Source: Clostridium septicum (GTDB taxonomy: Bacteria > Bacillota > Clostridia > Clostridiales > Clostridiaceae). Taken from it: 64,000 bases of DNA. Below are positions 9,305 through 18,693 of the stretch, in pieces (positions within the stretch are counted from its first letter, which is position 1; every line of letters begins with the position of its first letter). The stretch covers positions 1,240,001-1,304,000 of the forward strand of contig NZ_CP023671.1 in NCBI RefSeq assembly GCF_003606265.1. The letters are read 5' to 3'. Under the pieces are notes generated by a model. The model searched no databases, was not told where the DNA came from, and saw nothing but the letters and a program-made list of their open reading frames with translations. The position numbers and the translations under genes were made by a program.

Positions 9305-9745
9305 TTATTTCTTAACTAAATATAATTTTAGTTAGTTCGACTTGCTGTGTCCACTACTTTATACTAATCATTAGCATCATATATTATATCTTTACAAGAC
9401 TTGTTATCTTTACTTTTAAATCTATTTTAATACATGAAAAAAGATTAATGCTTCAATTACTGAAACATTAATCTTTTTAAATTTTTTTGTTGCCCCTAAA
9501 GCCCATGTTTTAAAATGTATTAAATTATTTATTCAATTATTTAAAGTTTAATCTATCTTGTACTTTTATTTTTATAGCTTTATGGGCTTTTTACTTGATT
9601 AACTGCATTATTACAATTATGCAATAAGTTATTATATATATCTTATTCATTTTATTAGATAATTTATTCATCCTTTTTTATGCGGTTATTTGCTCACTAG
9701 TTTTGTAGTCAACTGATTAATATTTCTTAGTAAATCACTTGTGCT
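9305..9745 (-). repeat. Intercassette region: 24-bp site with type A terminator
   Basis: No gene is seen. It holds a J1 junction sequence (9301-9370, with AGTTCGACTTGCTGTG), the type A terminator hairpin 9437-9478, a long-range GC stem (9492-9502 with 9576-9586), the 24-bp palindromic site at 9602-9625 (centre TTACAA) and a further right-arm copy near 9678 before the next immunity gene. Confidence 0.8.
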
Positions 9746-10132
9746 TTATATAGATACTGCTTCCCTTATCTCATAAACTCTTTCAACATCCTTCGCGTTA
9801 ACCCATTTATTATATACACCTCTATCAACCATATCAAATCCTAGACTTACAAAAATTTTATAATCACCTAGTATTGCATTTAATAATAATTTATCATCAA
9901 TTTCTTTTATCACTTGACACTTACATCCATTATAATCAGCATATGTTATGGTAGAATATATAGATTCTACTTCATTTGATTTAACTCTTTTGATATAAAT
10001 AATATTTTTATATAAAGTAAATCCATTTTTTAAATCATTACTGTCATTTGAACGCAATGTAATACTACCATCCTCTTTAACTCCAGCTTCATATTCTCTT
10101 CCATTATAGATAGCATATAATCCATTTTTCAA
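9746..10132 (-). CDS. Cassette C immunity protein, family not recognised
   Basis: A 128-aa beta-rich protein beginning MKNGLYAIYNGREYEAG, without signal peptide or membrane segment. It starts 14 nt after the stop of toxin tip C, with an AGGGAGG ribosome site. The role as a cytoplasmic inhibitor of tip C is inferred from position alone. I know of no specific family to name. Confidence 0.65.
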   Translation of the reverse strand: MKNGLYAIYNGREYEAGVKEDGSITLRSNDSNDLKNGFTLYKNIIYIKRVKSNEVESIYSTITYADYNGCKCQVIKEIDDKLLLNAILGDYKIFVSLGFDMVDRGVYNKWVNAKDVERVYEIREAVSI

Positions 10133-10146
10133 TAAGTTTACCTCCC

Positions 10147-10905
10147 TTACTTAATTATGCTTACAAATTTACCAATTTCGTCATCGAATATCGCTCGCAA
10201 TACTTCTCTTCCATCTTTACCCACTTCATATAATTCTGCTCCATCATATAGATTTAAACGACTATTACATGTGAATTCTGGAATCGTTTGTCCATTAGTT
10301 GCTGATGTAAATCCATTACCAGTGAACGGGAATGAATCAGTAACACTTCCTCCCATTTCTTTCCCATAAGGTATCTTAATATTCGATGCTTGTGGTGTTT
10401 TAAACCTTATTACTCCAAGCACATCATCCGTTGCTTGATTATACACAGTACCTGGGTAATCTAATCTCAATGATTGATATATATTATTATAATTTTTAAG
10501 TTGCTTAACATCTTGAGCCTTAGTAACATAACCTCCAACTTGAGTATATGTTCCATCAATATATTTAGCAATATCTCCTTTGGGAATTACTTTTTGCATT
10601 ATGGTAGTATTATCAGGCATAGATATTGATTCTCTTATTACCTTCATTATACTTTTTTCACTTTCAGTTAATTTTTCTAATGGTTTTAATCTTAGTTCAG
10701 TAAATTTTTCAATTGTAATACCTTGTTTAGCAACAACTGATGCTACATCGTCCATAAAGCCACGCATTGATTGTAGCAAAGTTCTAGTGTATTTCGCATT
10801 AGCAATAGCTTCTGCCGCTCCCTTAGAGGCCTTAATAGACTCTACTATTTTCTCAACTTTCCCACCATTTTTTACTTGGTTTGCTATTTGGGGTAGATGC
10901 TCCAT
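10147..10905 (-). CDS. Cassette C silent toxin, unknown tip on a variant handle
   Basis: The handle is a distinct subfamily (MEHLPQIANQVKNGGKVEK, then ESIKASKG) shared only with cassette X. In the same frame it extends upstream to about 11245 through a full-length handle (SNPSCEEALILDKIIVDAV). The tip of about 215 aa ends with blocks QVGGYVTKAQDVKQLKNY, FPFTGNGFTSATNG and IPEFTCNSRLNLYDGAELYE. The layout vaguely suggests an ADP-ribosyltransferase-like fold, but I cannot identify the catalytic residues, so the activity is unknown. There is no ribosome site or promoter, so it should be silent. Confidence 0.65.
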   Translation of the reverse strand: MEHLPQIANQVKNGGKVEKIVESIKASKGAAEAIANAKYTRTLLQSMRGFMDDVASVVAKQGITIEKFTELRLKPLEKLTESEKSIMKVIRESISMPDNTTIMQKVIPKGDIAKYIDGTYTQVGGYVTKAQDVKQLKNYNNIYQSLRLDYPGTVYNQATDDVLGVIRFKTPQASNIKIPYGKEMGGSVTDSFPFTGNGFTSATNGQTIPEFTCNSRLNLYDGAELYEVGKDGREVLRAIFDDEIGKFVSIIK

Positions 10906-11249
10906 TATAGATTCTGCTATTCCATCTGTCGCTACTATTATTACTATCTCCCCTACTATTCTTCCTAATAATCTAGCTTTTTCATTTAAATTTGAATCTA
11001 TAAAGTTCTCTACTGCATCTACAATAATTTTATCTAATATTAGAGCTTCCTCACAACTTGGATTGCTTCTTACTTTATTTAGAAATAAAATTCCTTTTGC
11101 TGCTCCTACTACACCATCTATTGGATGGCTTACAAATTCAAAAATATCTTTTGCTGCTCCTACAAGTGCATCTCCTATTCCTAATAAAAAATTAATTGTA
11201 ACACTTTTTATTGTTATTAATTCTTTATTCTTATTTATTTTATCTTTTC

Positions 11250-11824
11250 AATTCTTTTTATTTTTAAGTGAGACTCTAAATTTTACATTTAGCTAGTCGA
11301 ACTTACAGCTACGAATGCATATGAATAGTGTGTTTCCTTTTATATATTTTCCCTTACATATTATATGTTCTCAATTCCATTAACTTTTAAGTGGAATTAC
11401 TGAGCCTAGGATTTCCTGACTTATCAACCTACACATATCTTCCATCCTCGTTTCACTGGTATCTAAAATCACTAACCTTAATTAGTTAGTAAGTCCTTAA
11501 TCAGATACTGTTATCTGTTCAATTACTAAAGCTTCTATCTTGTATATATTATTTACACTGGGATTTCCTAGCTTATCAGCTTACGGTAGATTTCATTCCT
11601 AGTTATCTTGGCTTTTATAAATATTTCAGTACATGAAAAAAAGATTAATGCTCCATTACTGAAACATTAACCTTCTCAACTTCTTTCACTGCATTATTTA
11701 AGTTATGCATTATTAAATTTTCTTAACTCCATTGATTTTACACTCTTCTAATATTAATATTTTTTATGCAGTTAATTAATTATTTATTATACATTCAAAT
11801 CTTCTTCATATTATCTGTATCAGT
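11250..11824 (-). repeat. Intercassette region: J2 junction, type C terminator, 24-bp site
   Basis: No gene is seen. It starts with the J2 sequence (11252-11330, GTGAGACTCTAAATTTTAC on +), then an AT-rich linker repeated in other gaps, the type C hairpin 11636-11676, the 24-bp site 11688-11711 (centre TTTAAG) and a right-arm copy near 11764. Confidence 0.8.
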
Positions 11825-12163
11825 TTATTTATTGATTTTTGAATTTATATAATCAACATCTTCCTTTAACGCTTCAACTTCATCAGTTTTCACAACATTA
11901 AATATATCTTTTTCATTAGCTAAATCATTCATACTCTTCACTTCTTTTTTAAATGAGTCTAATACATTTTTTTCATGTTTAGCTATTCTTGCAAGCACTG
12001 TACTGTATACTATTAAAGACTCAATATTATTTAATGTTATTTCGTTATAAAACTCAACAAAACATCTTCCTGCTGATTGTCCAATTGTATATTTTTCTTG
12101 CAAAATATTCTCATAAAATGTTTCTGTAACTAAGTATTTTAATTCATAATAATTAATCATCAT
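11825..12163 (-). CDS. Cassette D immunity: Imm3-like
   Basis: About 112 aa, helical, with the Imm3-like pattern YYELKYLVTETFYENI, IGQSAGRCF and a C-terminal DEVEALKEDVDYINSKI. Three relatives in the array (cassettes H, K, T) also follow deaminase tips, which fits Imm3 as the usual partner of toxin deaminases. I chose the ATG at 12163, 6 nt after AAGGAG, over a GTG two codons upstream. It begins right after the deaminase stop. Confidence 0.75.
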   Translation of the reverse strand: MMINYYELKYLVTETFYENILQEKYTIGQSAGRCFVEFYNEITLNNIESLIVYSTVLARIAKHEKNVLDSFKKEVKSMNDLANEKDIFNVVKTDEVEALKEDVDYINSKINK

Positions 12164-12172
12164 AGACACTCC

Positions 12173-12508
12173 TTAATCTAATTTATATATAATATCAACT
12201 TTAATGTTAGAATATTTCTTCATAAATTGTTCAATAACATATTGGCAACTAGGACAAGGATATAAATCTGTATATAAAGTAATATTACCTTTAGCATTCA
12301 CATTATCTCCAAGCTTCCCACTAGTATCTTCAATTATTTTGAATTCTGTATCAACATTTCTATTCCATGAATTTATTCCATCTACTACATTATCTTTATT
12401 AATATTTAAAGTTTTAAACTGTTGATTTTCAGGCTTGAAAGATATTCCATTAAGCCTTGTAGCCACCTCATCAGATATATCATCTAAACTTTGAATTTTA
12501 TGCAGTTA
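12173..12508 (-). pseudogene. Cassette D toxin fragment: deaminase C-terminus
   Basis: About 105 codons of a nucleic-acid deaminase-type tip: DTEFKIIEDTSGKLG supplies the catalytic Glu, and LYPCPSCQYVIEQF supplies the two zinc-binding Cys. Upstream the frame (KIQSLDDISDEVATRLNG) runs straight into a TTTTATGCAGTTAC half-site at about 12496. No handle or earlier toxin sequence is left; the immunity gene of cassette E lies beyond. The 5' part was therefore lost at a copy of the palindromic-site arm. Confidence 0.78.
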
Positions 12509-12533
12509 CTTATAATGAAATTATGCATCTACT

Positions 12534-12881
12534 TTACTTAACTATATCTTTTTTTACTATTGCTCCATTTGTAGTATTTATAAAATATCTTCTACCATAA
12601 AAATCTGTTGCTGTTAACTCTTCATTATTAAGAAACATATTCTCATATGGCAAATTATTTCCGTTAGGATTTATTACACTTAAACTTTCTACCTTCCAAT
12701 TAATTTTACCATCTAAAGATACTGCATATATATTATCTATTTCATTAACATTAAATGGTATTGATAATAATACAATAACTTGATTATTAACCAACTTAGT
12801 ATCTCTAATATCATAGTTAAATTTAATTATTTTGCTATCAATACTTAGTTCATTTCCATTAACTTTAATTATATTATTCAT
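12534..12881 (-). CDS. Cassette E immunity protein, unrecognised
   Basis: A 115-aa beta-rich protein (IDNIYAVSLDGKINWKVESL) with a repeat-like strand pattern. It starts 13 nt after toxin tip E with an AGGAGAG ribosome site. It ends next to two half-sites (GATGCATAATT and AACTGCATAA on the minus strand). Its role is inferred from position. Confidence 0.65.
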   Translation of the reverse strand: MNNIIKVNGNELSIDSKIIKFNYDIRDTKLVNNQVIVLLSIPFNVNEIDNIYAVSLDGKINWKVESLSVINPNGNNLPYENMFLNNEELTATDFYGRRYFINTTNGAIVKKDIVK

Positions 12882-12894
12882 TTTTTCTCTCCTA

Positions 12895-13404
12895 TTACGG
12901 TAATTCTCGTGGGTTTAAAAATTCACCTACTCTTTGACCCATTAAGTCATATTGTATTCCTCCACCATTTCCCCATCCTTCAAGTGGATTAACTATTCCT
13001 TTTCTAATAGTTGTTCCTTCTGTAAGTTTTACATCTGCCATATACTTAGGTAGAGAAGGTAATGCAAATTTATCTTGTATTTGCTTAGGTGTTAGACCTG
13101 CAATATCTTCTGCTTTCATAACCCAACCACCATAAATACCTGATACTTCTCCATCATATACTCTAACAAATGTTGTATCCTTTGTTAATTTAATCTCTTC
13201 AACCATTGTCCCTGGTTTATATGGTGGGTTATCATAGCCCATTACATTTTTCCACCAAGAATTAGTTTCTTCAGCTGTAACTTTTCTTATCGTAGTAAAA
13301 TTATCAGCTTTACTAACCCCCTTGGTTCCTCTAATAGAATCTACTATCCTTTCAAATCTTTCTCCATTTTCTATTTTATTTGCTATTTCTGGAAGATACC
13401 CCAT
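12895..13404 (-). CDS. Cassette E silent toxin, possibly TNT-like
   Basis: The handle is the shortest in the array: LGIGDALVGVAK joins directly to SIMGYLPEIANKIENGE, an in-frame deletion. The tip (about 125 aa) contains YGGWVMKAEDIAGLTPKQIQ, DKFALPSLPKYM and EGWGNGGGIQYDL. The GGGIQY motif also occurs at the matching place in the TNT tip of cassette O, so a distant NAD glycohydrolase or related fold is possible, but I am not sure. No ribosome site precedes the ATG at 13404. Confidence 0.6.
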   Translation of the reverse strand: MGYLPEIANKIENGERFERIVDSIRGTKGVSKADNFTTIRKVTAEETNSWWKNVMGYDNPPYKPGTMVEEIKLTKDTTFVRVYDGEVSGIYGGWVMKAEDIAGLTPKQIQDKFALPSLPKYMADVKLTEGTTIRKGIVNPLEGWGNGGGIQYDLMGQRVGEFLNPRELP

Positions 13405-14059
13405 TATAGATTTTGCTACTCCTACAAGTGCATCTCCTATTCCTAATAAAAAATTAATTGTAACACTTTTTATTGTTATTAATTCTTTATTCTTATTTAT
13501 TTTATCTTTTCAATTCTTTTTATTTTTAAGTGAGACTCTAAATTTTACATTTAGCTAGTCGAACTTACAGCTACGAATGCATATGAATAGTGTGTTTCCT
13601 TTTATATATTTTCCCTTACATATTATATGTTCTCAATTCCATTAACTTTTAAGTGGAATTACTGAGCCTAGGATTTCCTGACTTATCAACCTACACATAT
13701 CTTCCATCCTCGTTTTACTGGTATCTAAAATCACTAACCTTAATTAGTTAGTAAGTCCTTAATCAGATACTGTTATCTGTTCAATTACTAAAGCTTCTAT
13801 CTTGTATATATTATTTACACTGGGATTTCCTAGCTTATCAGCTTACGGTAGATTTTATTCCTAGTTATCTTGGCTTTTATAAATATTTAAGTACATGAAA
13901 AAAAGATTAATGCTCCATTACTGAAACATTAATCTCTTATCTTACCTTACTGCATTATTTAACTTATGAGGTATTTATTTTTTATTACATTATTGATTTA
14001 ACTATACCTTGCTAGTATTATTTTTTATGCAGTTATTTATTCAATAATTATGCATCTAC
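13405..14059 (-). repeat. Handle start, J2 junction, type C terminator, 24-bp site
   Basis: 13405-13500 is untranslated handle sequence in frame with toxin E. J2 follows (13520-13600), then a linker almost identical to 11331-11640, a type C hairpin at 13897-13940 and the 24-bp site 13949-13972 (centre TTTAAC). Right-arm copies lie near 14025 and 14047. No gene is seen. Confidence 0.8.
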
Positions 14060-14362
14060 TTACATAATATATTCTTCTGCTAAATCAATATCCTTAGTCA
14101 TATCTAACTCTGGAAATTTTACATCTAATCTTCTCAAGCACTCTATAAACTCTTGGCTTTGTAAATTCTCAGAAATATCTTCGAAAACTTCACTTATCCA
14201 ATATAATTCATCTTTATCACAATTATTCAGGTATGCTATTGTATCTTCCTCATTCTCACTCAAAATATCAGTTATATCTTCCCAACATTTTTGTATTCCC
14301 ATATCATCATTCATATTTAACTTTTTTCTTTGCTCTATTACTTTTTTTATTCTTTCTTTCAT
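14060..14362 (-). CDS. Cassette F immunity: EndoU-associated helical protein
   Basis: A 100-aa acidic helical protein ending DIDLAEEYIM. It is a clear paralog of 53273-53575 (both have SEVFEDISENLQSQEFIECL-like cores), and both follow EndoU tips, so the association is repeated within this window. It should bind and block the EndoU RNase. I do not recall a family name. It has an AGGAGG ribosome site. Confidence 0.75.
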   Translation of the reverse strand: MKERIKKVIEQRKKLNMNDDMGIQKCWEDITDILSENEEDTIAYLNNCDKDELYWISEVFEDISENLQSQEFIECLRRLDVKFPELDMTKDIDLAEEYIM

Positions 14363-14380
14363 TTAATATCTCCTCCTCAT

Positions 14381-14908
14381 TTAAGGTTGCATTGTAGCAT
14401 CTGGGAATATAGTACTTATTTCACCATCAGTTCTAATAACACCTACTCTTACGCCATTTACTTCTCCATAAGATATAACTCCATCTACTGCATTTATATT
14501 TTCTTTTAAGTTACCTACATATTCCCCTGCATTTACTATATCACTATCTGTCCAGCTTTCTGGAAATCACGATTGATTACTACCAGTTCTTTTTGCTTTA
14601 ACTTTATGGTCTGCTACGTTACCAACCCTTACACCATTAGGATAAGTATCGACAATTTCATACTCCAATCCATTTGCATCTAAAAAATCAATATTAGCTT
14701 GACCATGTCCTCCACCTTTCATTTTAGATACTTTCCCAGTTTTAGGATTGTATGTAAAGTCTCCTACACTTGAATGTTTTAAAGCTGACTCACTTACTTT
14801 AAATAATTTAGGGTTACCCGCCCCCTTAGATCCTCTAATAGAATCTACTATCCTTTCAACTCTTTCTCCATTTTTTATTTTATTTGCTATTTCTGGAAGA
14901 TACCCCAT
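14381..14908 (-). pseudogene. Cassette F toxin: EndoU RNase with nonsense mutation
   Basis: Handle (MGYLPEIANK to RGSKGAGN), then an EndoU tip: GDFTYNPKTGKVSKMKGGGHG with a catalytic His, and NGVRVGNVADHKVKAK with the second His. A TGA at 14567-14569 interrupts the conserved WFPESW block; the paralog at 53593 has TGG (Trp) there. After the stop the same frame continues (FPESWTDSDI, then a TIFPDATMQP-like end) to a TAA at 14381. One point mutation thus inactivates a full-length tip while its immunity gene remains intact. Confidence 0.85.
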
Positions 14909-15059
14909 TATAGATTTTTCTACTCCTACTACACCATCTATTGGATGACTTGCAAATTCAAAAATATCTTTTGCTACTCCTACAAGTGCATCTTCTATTC
15001 CTAATAAAAATTTAATTGTAACACTTTTTATTGTTATTAATTCTTTATTCTTATTTCAA

Positions 15060-16098
15060 TTGTTATTTTCATTTAGGTTCTCGTTCCCCTATCCCCCCGT
15101 TCCTCTTTCCAAGTTCCATTATTTATTTGTTTCATATTTTTAATTCTTTTTATTTTTAAGTGAGACTCTAAATTTTACATTTAGCTAGTCGAACTTACAC
15201 CTACGAATGCATATGAGTAGTGTGTTTCCTTTTATAGCTTTTCCCCTACATATTACTTGTTCAGAATTCCCCTCGATTTTAAGTGGAATTGTTGAGCCTA
15301 GGAATTCCTTTGCTTTCAGCCTTCGGTATACTTTCATTCCTTGTTATCCTAGATTGTAAGGTTATTCAATCTACTATTTGCTCTATTTAGATTACTTATT
15401 CATCAACTCATTGAAAAACAGTTGATTTAGCCTTTATTTACAGCTTTTTAGTCTTACTGCCACTCTTATTCACACTTTCTGAAATCTCTCTTTTCTGATG
15501 TGCTATCGTTGCTTTTTGACGTATCTGTCTCAATTGATATATTGTATTTTTCAGCTCTCTGTTCCAGTAGATGATTTTATTATTTATTATCTTTCTTCAT
15601 TACTTATTACTTTACCAATTATTTATTACTTAATTATCTATTCTTTATTCTTTGATACTCACTTATCATTTTTTATTAATCAATTCTCTCTTATCAATTC
15701 CTTATCTTTCAGCTTATGGCGTTAGTGTAATGCTTGTTATCTTTACTATTGAAAATATTAATATTATTATCTATATTACTATTACCAAGGTAATTGAATG
15801 TAAAAAAATATCGACACTTTTGTAGTATCGACATTTCAGTTACAACGATATTTTCTTGTGCTTTAGGTTGAAAAGGGAGATAGGTGATAAAGATTTAGAA
15901 AGTATTTTTAATTTCATCAACTAGAAATTACTTTTCAATTTTATCTGCCACTCTTCCCCCTTTGCCCCTATTCACTGCATTATTAAAATTATGCTGTATT
16001 AACTTTTCCTTGTTTTTATTGATTTTACTCTATTCTACTATTTCTGTTTTTTATGCAGTCATAGCAACCTTAATTCTGTAGTCAGTAAATATTACTTT
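15060..16098 (-). repeat. Intercassette region: G-tracts, J2, type B element, 24-bp site
   Basis: No convincing gene in about 1 kb. From left: the handle start, a C-rich block on + (15086-15098), J2 (15150-15230), a linker containing sequence otherwise found upstream of the recombinases (15417-15560), the type B structured element 15802-15973 with its terminator hairpin 15802-15854, the 24-bp site 15974-15997 (centre TTAAAA) and a right-arm copy at 16051. Confidence 0.75.
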
Positions 16099-16620
16099 TT
16101 ATTTATCTAGTTCAGAATTACTTTTATCTTCTTCTGCTATCCATGATAAAAATGCACTATCTGAACCACCCATTTTAACAATTTTTTCTTTATGCATCAT
16201 AACACCAAAATCATGTTCTTCATCCCATAAACACATAAAATGAAATCCTACATATGCTACACCTTCATTTTCAATATTTAAAATATAAATTCTTTTAGGA
16301 TTCAATATATTCTTAAAATCTATAATGTTATTAACATTAGGCATGTATTCCTCTAATTCATCTTCATCATATCCATATTCTTCTTGCATAATCGGATATC
16401 TTTCCATAAGTTCATTTAAAATTAAACTAAGTAATTTTTCTTGGTTAGATATAATATATTCATATGCTAATTTATGTCTATCTTCAATTTTTTCTACTTT
16501 TGAATCACCACCTAAATTTAAATCAATATATTTAACATCCTCAAAAAAATTACTCCATGAATTTAATTGAATTTTTCCTCTCCAGATTCCATTTATAAAT
16601 TCAACATTTGGTATTAACAT
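16099..16620 (-). CDS. Cassette G immunity: DUF6985-like
   Basis: A 173-aa cytoplasmic protein. Its C-terminal part FHFMCLWDEEHDFGVMMH followed by KIVKMGGSDSAFL fits the DUF6985 pattern often found beside nuclease toxins. It starts 17 nt after the WHH nuclease tip, with an AGGAGG ribosome site, and should protect against that tip. The family call is from memory of the motif. Confidence 0.75.
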   Translation of the reverse strand: MLIPNVEFINGIWRGKIQLNSWSNFFEDVKYIDLNLGGDSKVEKIEDRHKLAYEYIISNQEKLLSLILNELMERYPIMQEEYGYDEDELEEYMPNVNNIIDFKNILNPKRIYILNIENEGVAYVGFHFMCLWDEEHDFGVMMHKEKIVKMGGSDSAFLSWIAEEDKSNSELDK

Positions 16621-16637
16621 TTATATTCCTCCTCGTT

Positions 16638-17195
16638 TTATGGTCTTATTCCTTTTTTTATAAGTGAAGCTCCTCCTGTATGTCTTACTGTACCATGTAA
16701 ATCACTTGGAACAAGTATTAGAGTTCTACCATCTTCTACATGATGCCATGTGTAGCCTTTAGGTGTACTCGTAAATCCTGCTGCTTCATTAGCTTTAATG
16801 AAATCATAATAAGCATCACCTTCAAGATTATTAACTGTAACTTTCTTGATACTATAAGGTTCAAAATTGGGGAAACCCTCCTCGCTAAATTTAACTCCAT
16901 TTGGGTATTTTTTAGCTAAGTCTCCAGTTAACTCGTACGTTTTACCCGCATACTTTTTATTTATTATTCTTATACCATCTAAATCAGCTTTAGCCGCCCC
17001 CTTAGATCCTCTAATAGAATCTACTATCCTTTCAACTCTTTCTCCATTTTTTATTTTATTTGCTATTTCTGGAAGATATCCCATTATAGATTCTGCTATT
17101 CCATCTGTCGCTACTATTATTAGTATCTCTCCTACTATTCGTCCTATTGCAACTCCTATTACTCCATCTATTGGATGACTTACAAATTCAAACAA
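16638..17195 (-). CDS. Cassette G silent toxin: WHH-type HNH/EndoVII nuclease
   Basis: A short handle (as in cassette B) followed by a nuclease tip of about 115 aa. GYTWHHVEDGRTLILVPSDL and HGTVRHTGG carry the WHH signature and the metal-binding His residues of this HNH/endonuclease VII subfamily, so DNA cleavage is expected. The only upstream start is a TTG without a ribosome site, and the in-frame ATG at the MGYLPEI codon has none either, so it is probably silent. Confidence 0.85.
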   Translation of the reverse strand: MFEFVSHPIDGVIGVAIGRIVGEILIIVATDGIAESIMGYLPEIANKIKNGERVERIVDSIRGSKGAAKADLDGIRIINKKYAGKTYELTGDLAKKYPNGVKFSEEGFPNFEPYSIKKVTVNNLEGDAYYDFIKANEAAGFTSTPKGYTWHHVEDGRTLILVPSDLHGTVRHTGGASLIKKGIRP

Positions 17196-17604
17196 TTATT
17201 TCTTAACTAAATATAATTTTAGTTAGTTCGACTTGCTGTGTCCACTACTTTATACTAATCATTAGCATCATATATTATATCTTTACAATACTTGTTATCT
17301 TTACTTTTAAATCTATTTTAATACATGAAAAGAGATTAATGCTCCAGCCACTGAAACATTAATCTTTTTTAATTTTTTTGTTGCCCCTAAAGCCCATGTT
17401 TTAAAATGTATTAGATTATTTATTCAACTATTTAAAGTTTAATTTATCTTGTACTTTTATTTTTAGGGCTTTATGGGCTTTTTACTTGATTAGCTGCATT
17501 ATTAATATTATGCAGTTAAGTTGTTTGCTATTAATATACTAAATGTAAACAAATTAAGTTTAATACTATTTTATTTTGGTAGTTATATTTATATTTTAAT
17601 GTAT
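17196..17604 (-). repeat. Intercassette region: J1, type A terminator, 24-bp site
   Basis: Nearly identical to 9301-9620: J1 (17197-17270), type A hairpin 17331-17370, long-range GC stem (about 17385 and 17465) and the 24-bp site 17493-17516 (centre TTAATA). No gene is seen. Confidence 0.8.
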
Positions 17605-17937
17605 CTAGTTTGAAATATATCCAGAAACTTCACTTATCTCTTCTTTTAAAGCTTTTAATTCATCTTCGTTTAAATTATACTTTGATAAATCTAATATATT
17701 AAAACTTTCAATCTTCTTTTTTAAAACTTGTTTAAAATCATCACCTAATGGTTTTCCACATCTAGCAAATCTAGTAGCAATTGTTATAAGAATAACTATT
17801 TCATCAAGTTCATTCTGTGGTTGATCATAATACATACATTGCGATGCTGCAACATCATAAGCGCTTCCTTGTTCTATCCACATGTAAAAAGACTCCAGAG
17901 TTCTAAACTTACTTTCATAAAAATTGTATTTGTTCAT
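17605..17937 (-). CDS. Cassette H immunity: Imm3-like
   Basis: A 110-aa helical protein related to the cassette D, K and T immunity proteins (C-terminus NEDELKALKEEISEVSGYI). Only remnants of its toxin are left upstream, so it is effectively an orphan immunity gene. An AGAAGG ribosome site precedes the ATG. Confidence 0.72.
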   Translation of the reverse strand: MNKYNFYESKFRTLESFYMWIEQGSAYDVAASQCMYYDQPQNELDEIVILITIATRFARCGKPLGDDFKQVLKKKIESFNILDLSKYNLNEDELKALKEEISEVSGYISN

Positions 17938-17954
17938 TAAATATAACCTTCTTT

Positions 17955-18130
17955 CTATTTTTTTATCTTATATATTACTTTAATATCTATGTTAGAATAT
18001 ATTTTTAAAAATTGAAATATTTAACTCAATTTTTAAATCTTTTATCTCTTCGCAAAGAATTTCATATTCATCTTCGCTTAATTTAGACTTAATATCAATA
18101 TTATTAAATGTATTAATAACTTATTTTATA
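17955..18130 (-). pseudogene. Cassette H debris: deaminase end and second Imm3 fragment
   Basis: 17955-18018 encodes the last residues of a deaminase tip (FLKIYSNIDIKVIYKIKK), matching the ends of tips D and K. It joins a fragment (about 18020-18130) encoding SKLSEDEYEILCEEIKDLKI, which resembles the C-terminus of the Imm3-like protein downstream. An immunity remnant fused in front of a toxin remnant implies at least two deletions. Confidence 0.6.
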
Positions 18131-18243
18131 TAGTTCAAGTGATATTTAGATACAGTTTTTATTTTTAAGTGAGACTCTAAATTTAAAGTGGACTTACTCT
18201 AACACCTGTGTATAGAATTAACATTACAATTATCTTATTTCTT

Positions 18244-18693
18244 TTATCTAACTCCTGTATAAAGTAGTAACATTACAATTACCTTATTTCTTTTAGTTAC
18301 CTTTGACTCATTCTGAATGTAGAAGAGTATTCTATCAACCTCCTTATCTGAGTAAACTTCCACTTGTTTCTCTGAACCATAGGCTATCTTCACTCTATCC
18401 TTAGAATTTTCTACAACTATTTCTTTCATATCTCCAGTAGCTACAAGGTATCTATTTAGTGCATTAATGCTATTAATCTTTTTATTGATTGTTGCTACCT
18501 CGTAACTATTCTCTACCAGAAAGTTCTTATAGCTTACTACGTAGAATCGTTGTAGCGTACCATTGAATTCAACTCCTTTAGTTCCTAGAAATTCTTTAAA
18601 AGCTTTAATATCTCCAACATAACTTTCAATTGTTTTAGCACTCTTACCATCCTCAATTAGACTTATCTTAAAATCCTCAATTAATTGACACAT
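18244..18693 (-). pseudogene. Tyrosine recombinase (XerC1 type), truncated
   Basis: The first 149 or so residues match the intact recombinases at 43827 and 49998 (MCQLIEDFKISLIEDGKSAK). The frame ends immediately after LLLYTGVR, which holds the first catalytic Arg, so the rest of the active site is lost. Just downstream a 46-bp stretch of the gene is imperfectly duplicated (18196-18245 and 18246-18295). The region then joins a J2-like sequence. The start ATG at 18693 follows GGGAG. Confidence 0.85.

Noticed and set aside
9602..9625. The 24-bp palindrome as an ordinary terminator
   Set aside because: No T run follows on either strand and a separate strong terminator is always next to it.
10580..11296. 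Plus-strand open frames over every handle (seven or more, with a shared LFRNKIPFAAPTTPSIGW stretch)
   Set aside because: They are the antisense of the conserved handle and repeat only because the handle repeats. They have no ribosome sites and wander into junction sequence.
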